Source of the DNA: Botryotinia globosa
Lineage: Eukaryota > Ascomycota > Leotiomycetes > Helotiales > Sclerotiniaceae
Length of the DNA: 64,000 bases
Direction: 5' to 3'
NCBI GenBank assembly: GCA_014898425.1
Contig: RCSZ01000001.1
Coordinates: 1,116,001-1,180,000, forward strand
This document shows positions 57,929-64,000 of this stretch, one piece after another (within the stretch, counting starts at the first letter, position 1; every line of letters begins with the position of its first letter). The position numbers and the translations under genes are program-made. The notes beneath the pieces are model-generated. The model was not told the origin of the DNA. It worked only from the letters and a program-made list of their open reading frames with translations, and made no database searches.

Positions 57929-60030
57929 CTCCTCAGACGACGAAAGTAACCATACGAGCTTTTCTAATTCCCTTGGGAAAATACGCTTTCGTCATGGCTC
58001 CAGTGCCCGTTACGATTCCAATTTCCAAAATCAAGTATGGGTAAAATTACCTGGAAAAAGTAAGTAGATGTTGAAATGTCGCCCCAGTTAACCTTACTCA
58101 CACGTACAATTATTAGTTGGTTCTGACGACTTTATCGATGAGTCGTCCGAATTAGACGAAATATATACAGTGATAGCAAGACGCGAAAGCACATCTACAT
58201 CAGATTTGACTGCCAATTGGAGTGAAACCACCCACCCAATCATCTCCACAGGGTTAATCGACCGGCGGTTATCTGCTACTTCTCGTACTGAAGCTTCTAG
58301 AAAGTCTATTTCGAAAGACCATGAAAGATTCCCGGTGAAGAGGCGAAGGGTAGATGATGACAATTCGTCTGCTTCAAGCAAGCGTTCAACTGTCAGATCC
58401 TACCCAAGAAGACCCGCAAAGACCGATGGATATCTCACTGGATCAAATACTTCTGGTGAAATGGTACATCGACGGGCCGTTGACTATGACTTATCTACAA
58501 TCTTTCCTCGAGAACGGAATGTCCAAAATGAAGTTGTGGATGACCTATCTCAGTCAGAAATACAGCAGGCTTGCCTTTTGAGGTATTTTGCAGACGAACT
58601 AGCTGGTTGGGTATGTACAGCCCTCAAATAAATCCCACCCCCTTGCTCATATTTATTCCTATTTTCAGTTCGACCTCTGTGATCCGGAGCGGCATTTTGC
58701 TTTAGTAGTTCCACAAAGGGCGAAACATTGTCCCGCACTTCTCAATGCTATATATACAGCATCCGCGAGATATCTTAGCCGACTTGAACGGTATAGGATC
58801 AATGGCATGGTTGAATATAACGGAAATCCGCTCCCCAACTTACATATGGAGACTGCTGCTGAATATCACAGCAAGTGTACAGAGCATCTTGTATCTGTAT
58901 CAGATAATCTCGATGTCTTGTATGACGAAAACCTACTGGTTGCTTCTGTGATATTGAGATTTTATGAAGAGATCGATGGTTTGCTATTTCCTATCCAATG
59001 AACTTGGATTACTTTGACTAACCACATATTGTGTTGTTTAGCACCTTTGAGCGGGGAAGACGGGGCACCAAAAGGAACTCAAGTATTTCTCACAGCTCAA
59101 GCATCAGGAGGTCTTGATAGTAGCCTTCGTAGAGCTGCTTTCCGTGTCGCATACAGACAAGAAGTTCACATGGCATTTCTTAGACAAAGACCTTTTCATA
59201 TGCCGCTACAGTATCACGAATATCGATCCCTCGAATATGCCGACGATTTTACATGGGCTTATCGAACAATTGTCCATTGTGCTGATGTATTACAATACTG
59301 CTACGGCCTGGGCAGTAAATCCAACGGCGACTATGACATGTTAGTTCAGTATCACGAAGGTTGGGAAAGCTTACGTCCACAATCCTTCGATGCTTTATAC
59401 GATAGAGCTGCTGTTGTGAATTCCAGGCGGGCCCTACCAGAGATATGGTATTTATCTGATTGCCATGGTAAATGGTTCTTGATAACTTGCAATAATGCCA
59501 TACTCATCAAATTTAACAGTCACTGCACATCAACACATGGATATCTCTCGAATCCTACTCACAACTTACGATCCACGAATACCTAGGCTGGGGCCAGGTC
59601 TCAAAGCAGTTAAACAAGACATCGAAGTATGTTTTCTCATGTATAACTTTGAGTGCTATACTGATTCTGATCCTCTAGGCACAGACAAACACGATTGTTA
59701 AACGTCTTTGTGGCGTAGCAATATCGAACCACAAGTCTCCATCCGCGATGAACATAGCGTATATGGCTATCTCTATGTGTAGGTCGTCGTTCTCGTCATC
59801 AAGTTTCAAATTCAACTAATCACATCCCCTACACAGGCGGCGAACAGTTTACAGATATCGAGGACCGAGGGTGTGTTCTCGAGGTATTGAAATACACTGA
59901 GCAACAACATGCATTGCCAACAACACATATTCGTAATAGGCTGATAGAAGCTTGGGAATGCTCAGGAGACGTGCCAGTGAACCATGCCCAAGAGGCTATA
60001 GAAGGCCACATGGATATTATTGATGAATGA
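57929..60030 (+). CDS. Fungal-specific transcription factor domain protein (Fungal_trans_2 type), 5' end unresolved
   Basis: Exons supported by splice signals and phase: 57929-58059, 58117-58610, 58669-58978, 59042-59467, 59520-59626, 59679-59778 and 59837-60030. The first listed exon has a CTAAC-ATAG acceptor and no ATG, so at least one 5' exon is missing. The middle and C-terminal parts match the helical regulatory domain of zinc-cluster regulators: ACLLRYFADELAGWFDLCDP, CPALLNAIYTASARYLSRLE, ENLLVASVILRFYEEIDAPL, LRRAAFRVAYRQEVHMAFLR, and ISRILLTTYDPRIP with MNIAYMAISMCGEQF near the end. A basic KRRRVDDD lies near the N-terminus. I see no Zn2Cys6 cluster in the exons or clearly upstream; it may be in the missing exon or absent. 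Targets are unknown. The gene borders the AT-rich block, which begins about 100 bp after its stop. Confidence 0.82.
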
Positions 60031-60932
60031 TTTTTCCAACAGTGCATTGTAGAATATAGATTTGCGTTGGCGTTTCAAGAACCCAAGTTATTACAGGTTT
60101 CTAGGGGCGAAACCAGCTTTAACTCTAATAAAAGTTATACTACTCGACGAAATAGTTGAAAATGTATAGTACAAATTAGAATTAACTATAACTTCTATAA
60201 ACTGAAATCAAATAAATTGAAATTGATTTATATTATATATTATTATAATATTTATAATATATGAAATTTTCAGAGACATGAAGATTAAATTGAATAAGTT
60301 AAAAGCTAATAAACTTATTAAATTAAATCAAAAAATGCTTCTTTTTTATAACTTTTTTAATTACTAATAATTCAATCAATTTTTATTTTTTGATATTAGA
60401 AATTTGATTTATAATTTCATAATGAAATATCTTTTAAATGATATTATTTTTATAAATTTTAATATAAAATTAAAAGAGTTATCAAAGTTTAAAGTAAAAA
60501 ATTCATAAAAAATACTATTTTTGAAAAAGTAAATTCGCTTAATTTAAGGATTTCAAATATAAAAAATCGAATATTTAAATCACTTTTTTATTATTTCAAT
60601 CTTTAATAACTTTTTTATATCGAAAGATTAAAAAGAAAATTCTTTAATATATAAATGTTTTTAAATTTTTCGATAGAACATTAAAATCTAAAAAGATATA
60701 ATTAAAAGTTGAGAGAGATATTAAAAATTTAAGAAATTTAAGAAATTTTGTTAAATTATATTTATTTTTATTGATTTATTCATTTTAATAGGATAATTTT
60801 CATTAATTATTTAGTTAAATTATTCAAAACTTTCTAAATATATGTAAATTATATTAATAAATCATGTTTTTAAATTATATAAATTTTAATAAAGGTTTAT
60901 AGAAATTATAAGCAATTTTAATATATACTATA
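60031..60932. other. AT-rich, RIP-like block
   Basis: From about 60130 the sequence becomes extremely AT-rich and low in coding potential, unlike the rest of the window. This is the usual signature of repeat-induced point mutation on an old repeat. I cannot identify the original element. Confidence 0.65.
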
Positions 60933-61732
60933 AGTCGACCACCCCTCTTTCGGGCCACCCTTTTACACTAAAAATCACTTTTTTAATCTATTAATATCTC
61001 TATTAATATTGAATATAATTTAATAAAAATTTAGATCTATATAATTCGAATTGTTCTAAATCTATTTTGAAATTTTTAGATTTTTAGGATTTTTTTAGAT
61101 CGATTTCTAAAGCTTCGAAATATCGATTTTTAATTACATACAAATTACATACAAATTTAAAATTCTATAAAATCTATAATAACTTTTAAATAAAAATATC
61201 TAAAAATAAATTATCAAATTTTATTATAAATTTATAAGATATTCAATTTGGAAGATCTTGAAAAAATAAAAAATTCCTTATAAATAAATATTTAAAAGGG
61301 TACCCTCAAAATTACAGAGATTATTTTCTACTACTCTTAACTCACTATATACTATATCTCTATATTTATTCATTTTTTTGAATTTTTTTTTGAATTTCTA
61401 TATAGATTCAGATTTGAATTTTTTAAAAAGATATATAATTTTCTTTTAATAATTATTATTAAAAAGTTATTAAAGATTTTATAAAATTTTAAATTTGTAT
61501 GTGATTTATATATAAATTGAAAATCGATATTTTGAAGCTCTAGAAATCGATCCAGAAAAATCCTAAAAATCTAAAAATTCTAATATGAGTTTAAAATAAT
61601 TCGAATTATATAAACATAAATTTTATTAGATTATATTCAATATTGATAGAAATATTGATAGACCAAAAAAGTGATTTTTGGTGTAAAAGGGTGGCCCAAA
61701 AGAGGGGTGGCCCGAAAGTAGGGTGGTCGACT
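60933..61732. mobile_element. 800-bp long-inverted-repeat (foldback / MITE-like) element, TA-flanked
   Basis: The ends are exact inverted repeats (AGTCGACCACCC ... GGGTGGTCGACT), and each end abuts TA (60931-60932 and 61733-61734), as in a Tc1/mariner-type target duplication. The inverted similarity continues inward: the left arm 60933 to about 61190 matches the right arm about 61455 to 61732, with shared blocks such as CTTTCGGGCCACCC, TCACTTTTTT, ATTGAATATAAT, TAATTCGAAT, TTTTTAGGATTTTT, ATCGATTTCTA and ACATACAAATTTAAAAT. Differences between arms are mostly C/T and G/A, as expected from RIP. The right arm has an extra 16-17 bp copy of the GGGCCACCC motif. No open frame exists inside, so it is non-autonomous. 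Confidence 0.85.
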
Positions 61733-62849
61733 TAGTATGTATCTTTAATTATTTTGCCGAATAGCATTTATATCTAATACAAACACATCCTTTGAAGCAA
61801 GTGAACGACTCTCAATTGCAATGAGGATAAACAACTCACGACCTGAATATGCATTAGATAAGTACTTTCACCATCCATAGAAGGTATGACGAATACATTG
61901 ATCACGCAATAGGCAAGAAACAAGACAGTGGAGGTACTAGGGAGGTATCCATCAAGGTATTGATAGTGAGTGACACAGACTTTAGAGGTATCCATCAAGG
62001 TGTTAATTACTAGATGCTTTTTGCTTCTAAAGGATTATAAAGCCGGACACATCGGCTCTATAGAATTCTTTTCTATTATAAAAATCCTGAGAAGCTTTTC
62101 CCTTCTCCTTCTTTGAACCTCGACTCAAGGAATCTTTTGTTCGTCATTCAATTCTACCGCAAAGTTCACGATTAGTTGATTGATTGCCTAGGTACCTACT
62201 TTACATTCGACCCCTCGTCCAGCTACTTGGAAAGGGAGAAATTGAGCAAAGCGGGCGAGTTTAATCGGTTCTACCTCTCACGCTGAGAGACACTTCGTCT
62301 TGGGAACGACTAAGAGTTCTGTTTCTAGAGCTCGTCTCGTCCGGACAGTGCAATCATCTCGAAGATGCTTCAACCAAGACCCATCCACGCACTTGCTCAT
62401 TTGGGGCGACTGTTAACTGCGAATCCAAAGAAGAGCTTCGCATTATGCTATCACGACACAAAAAATATGGTCACATACAAAACGGAGTTCGTTACGAACA
62501 ATCAAATCAAAAAGTTACTTGAACGAGTGTGATGGATTATCCTAAATCAACAAACAAAAACAAGTGGACCCTGCTTCAACCCCCGTCCGTCGCAAACAAT
62601 ACATCTATATCTCGTCGCGTCCGACCAAGAAGATAGCATACATCCACTGTGTCATTCCCAGGAAATAACAAGCAGAAACTCCTCTCAATGCAAGGATCAA
62701 TCACTATTCCAACTCATCACATGGTGTACTGGTCGTCTCACTCGTGGTCTTCGGTCATTGCTGTCTTGGTCGAGATGGCTGGTGATATGACGGAGCGACG
62801 AGGTGAATACTTATGAGACTATGTGAGGAGAGGTTGAGGGATGATGCGA
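61733..62849. other. Intergenic between the inverted-repeat element and the metallothionein-like gene
   Basis: A 17-bp direct repeat (GAGGTATCCATCAAGGT) occurs at 61942 and 61985. Otherwise nothing is recognised; small open frames lack support. Base composition returns to normal right after the element. Confidence 0.45.
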
Positions 62850-62990
62850 TTAGTGCTACAGTGGTGTATGTTAATACCTGGTGCCTGCCCAGCGGCACGG
62901 AAGAAGTTTGCATACCTTGTCTTTGCAGCAGCCGCAGGTGCTTGAGCAACCTTCAGAGGCAGCATGAGTACAGCAAGAGCATGGAGACAT
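62850..62990 (-). CDS. Metallothionein-like Cys-rich peptide
   Basis: The ATG at 62990 starts a 25-codon exon (to 62916) with seven Cys at positions 4, 6, 7, 14, 18, 20 and 21: a C-x-CC group and a C-x3-C-x-CC group separated by a short spacer, with no aromatic residue. A GTATGC donor follows directly; with a TGTAG acceptor the second exon is just His plus stop (62855-62850), giving 26 aa. Without splicing the frame runs to 62871 (39 aa, two more Cys). The leader upstream of the ATG is an A/C-rich tract (ACAAACAAATCACC type) typical of highly expressed fungal 5' UTRs. Fungal copper metallothioneins are about 25 aa with 6-7 Cys in C-x-C patterns, so metal binding is likely. The gene is far too short for default gene callers. 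Confidence 0.7.
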
Positions 62991-64000
62991 GATGAATATT
63001 GGTGATTTGTTTGTGGAGTGTGTCGGTTGGTTTTATCGTGGTGATTTGTGTGGATGTTCGTTTGATTGTATTGATGTATTGCTGATGAAGGAAAACCAAA
63101 AACAAGAGGAAGTAAAGCAGATACTTATACTCACAGATAGAAGCTATAAGCTTCAGAGATTGGCCAGCGGGAGCTTGCGAAAAGAAGCTAGAGTGCGAGG
63201 CATAGAATGCGACCGGCGAGTGACCTACGCTTCCAGGATATATCCTGACAGATTGAGAAAGGAGGGGTCCCCAAACTAATGTTAGATGCCACAAATCACA
63301 CAGCAGGCGGAACAAGAGGCAAGTGATCAACCATCATTCGATAACGATTACTCGACGGCGTGGGTGTCCTTCCCCGGAGATCTTGGTCTCACGTTAGTAT
63401 TTTGCTTTTTTGGGTAACCCGAGAGCAAGAATTCATCGACAGTGGGGTATTTTGGTGAGGGTGTGGTAAGATATTGTTACACAATTATTGCGCCGATCTT
63501 GAGCAGCATGGCTGACACAACGTCAGGAAATTTCAAGATATATTCAATGATGCAGCTTGCTCGAAGAAGAACAATCAATCGCGGCAAAACAGCGACCTGG
63601 ATAAAGTCACGGAGAGTTTCTCGGATACACTGATGTCAATACGGTACTAGTTCAACATCATACTTCTAATGTTTGAAGGCTCCTGGGCAATGTGACTTAT
63701 CCATTCCTGGGCAGAGATGGCAAGGCTAAGACACTCTGGACCAAAGGATGCATTGATAAGATGGGAGACAATAAGGCTTTGAAGACGTGGCATCACCTTT
63801 ATGGAGGCTCGAGTCGCGAAGTGGATAAAGTTTCAGCGTGGTCGGGAAAGCCTTAGAGTCTTGAGCTGATGAATCCTTGGACTTGGTACTGGGATGTGAT
63901 CAAGCTGGGAGATTGTAGCCCATTCATAAGGCCACGAGGAAACTTTCCCGCCCGCGGAAGAAGGCTTGTGATACTTTGATGATAAGATAAACTAATATGG
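62991..64000. other. Right-edge region, nothing recognised
   Basis: The first about 300 bp should contain the promoter and leader of the metallothionein-like gene. The remainder has only small open frames. A gene could extend in from beyond the right edge, but I see no exon I can support. Confidence 0.4.

Noticed and set aside
62953..63330. 125-codon minus-strand open frame over the metallothionein-like leader
   Set aside because: It is hydrophobic and irregular, in a different frame from the Cys-rich exon, and overlaps what looks like a 5' UTR.

Overview
This is a 64 kb piece of a filamentous ascomycete nuclear genome. The evidence is compact genes on both strands, short (about 50-110 bp) GT-AG introns with CTAAC/CTAAT-type branch sites, an intron-containing tRNA, an AA11 chitin-active LPMO with a CBM18 module, a fungal P450, a Dal5-type permease, a fungal-specific transcription factor and a Kar9 protein. 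The style of the proteins and the one AT-rich, RIP-like block suggest Leotiomycetes (Botrytis/Sclerotinia relatives); that placement is inference from memory, not from a search. All exon structures were built by hand from splice signals, reading phase and family fit.

Layout. 1-7.8 kb: a left-edge partial hypothetical gene with a frame break, TVP23 (Golgi), an AA11 LPMO, and the divergent pair SEC20 (Golgi-ER SNARE) and mitoribosomal mL53. 8.5-17.1 kb: inorganic pyrophosphatase, a cytochrome P450, methylmalonate-semialdehyde dehydrogenase and an intron-containing tRNA-Ala(CGC). 17.4-24 kb: an RRM nucleolar-type protein and a two-TM hypothetical protein. 24.7-30.3 kb: the mitochondrial UbiB-family kinase CQD1/ADCK2, cytochrome c/c1 heme lyase and HRI1. 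30.6-36.6 kb: a disrupted alpha/beta-hydrolase-like locus and two unrecognised genes. 38.5-47.7 kb: PRP39 (U1 snRNP), an MFS anion permease, a GCIP/CCNDBP1-like gene sharing a 232 bp promoter with ARP6 (SWR1 complex), and a secreted cupin. 47.7-50.2 kb: simple-sequence DNA with a 265 bp (AAAT)n tract. 50.2-56.2 kb: a flavocytochrome b2-type lactate dehydrogenase and KAR9. 57.9-60.0 kb: a Fungal_trans_2 regulator. 60.1-61.75 kb: a strongly AT-rich block holding an 800 bp long-inverted-repeat element. 62.9 kb: a tiny Cys-rich metallothionein-like gene.

Most genes are single-copy housekeeping functions (secretory pathway, mitochondrion, splicing, chromatin), and no biosynthetic cluster is apparent. 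The most unusual items are the 800 bp foldback/MITE-like element bounded by TA, the metallothionein-like mini-gene, a 10-bp palindrome (TACCTAGGTA) present six times in non-coding DNA, a 15-nt microexon followed by an apparently non-GT donor in the pyrophosphatase gene, and a tRNA-like/hairpin segment beside the giant tetranucleotide tract.
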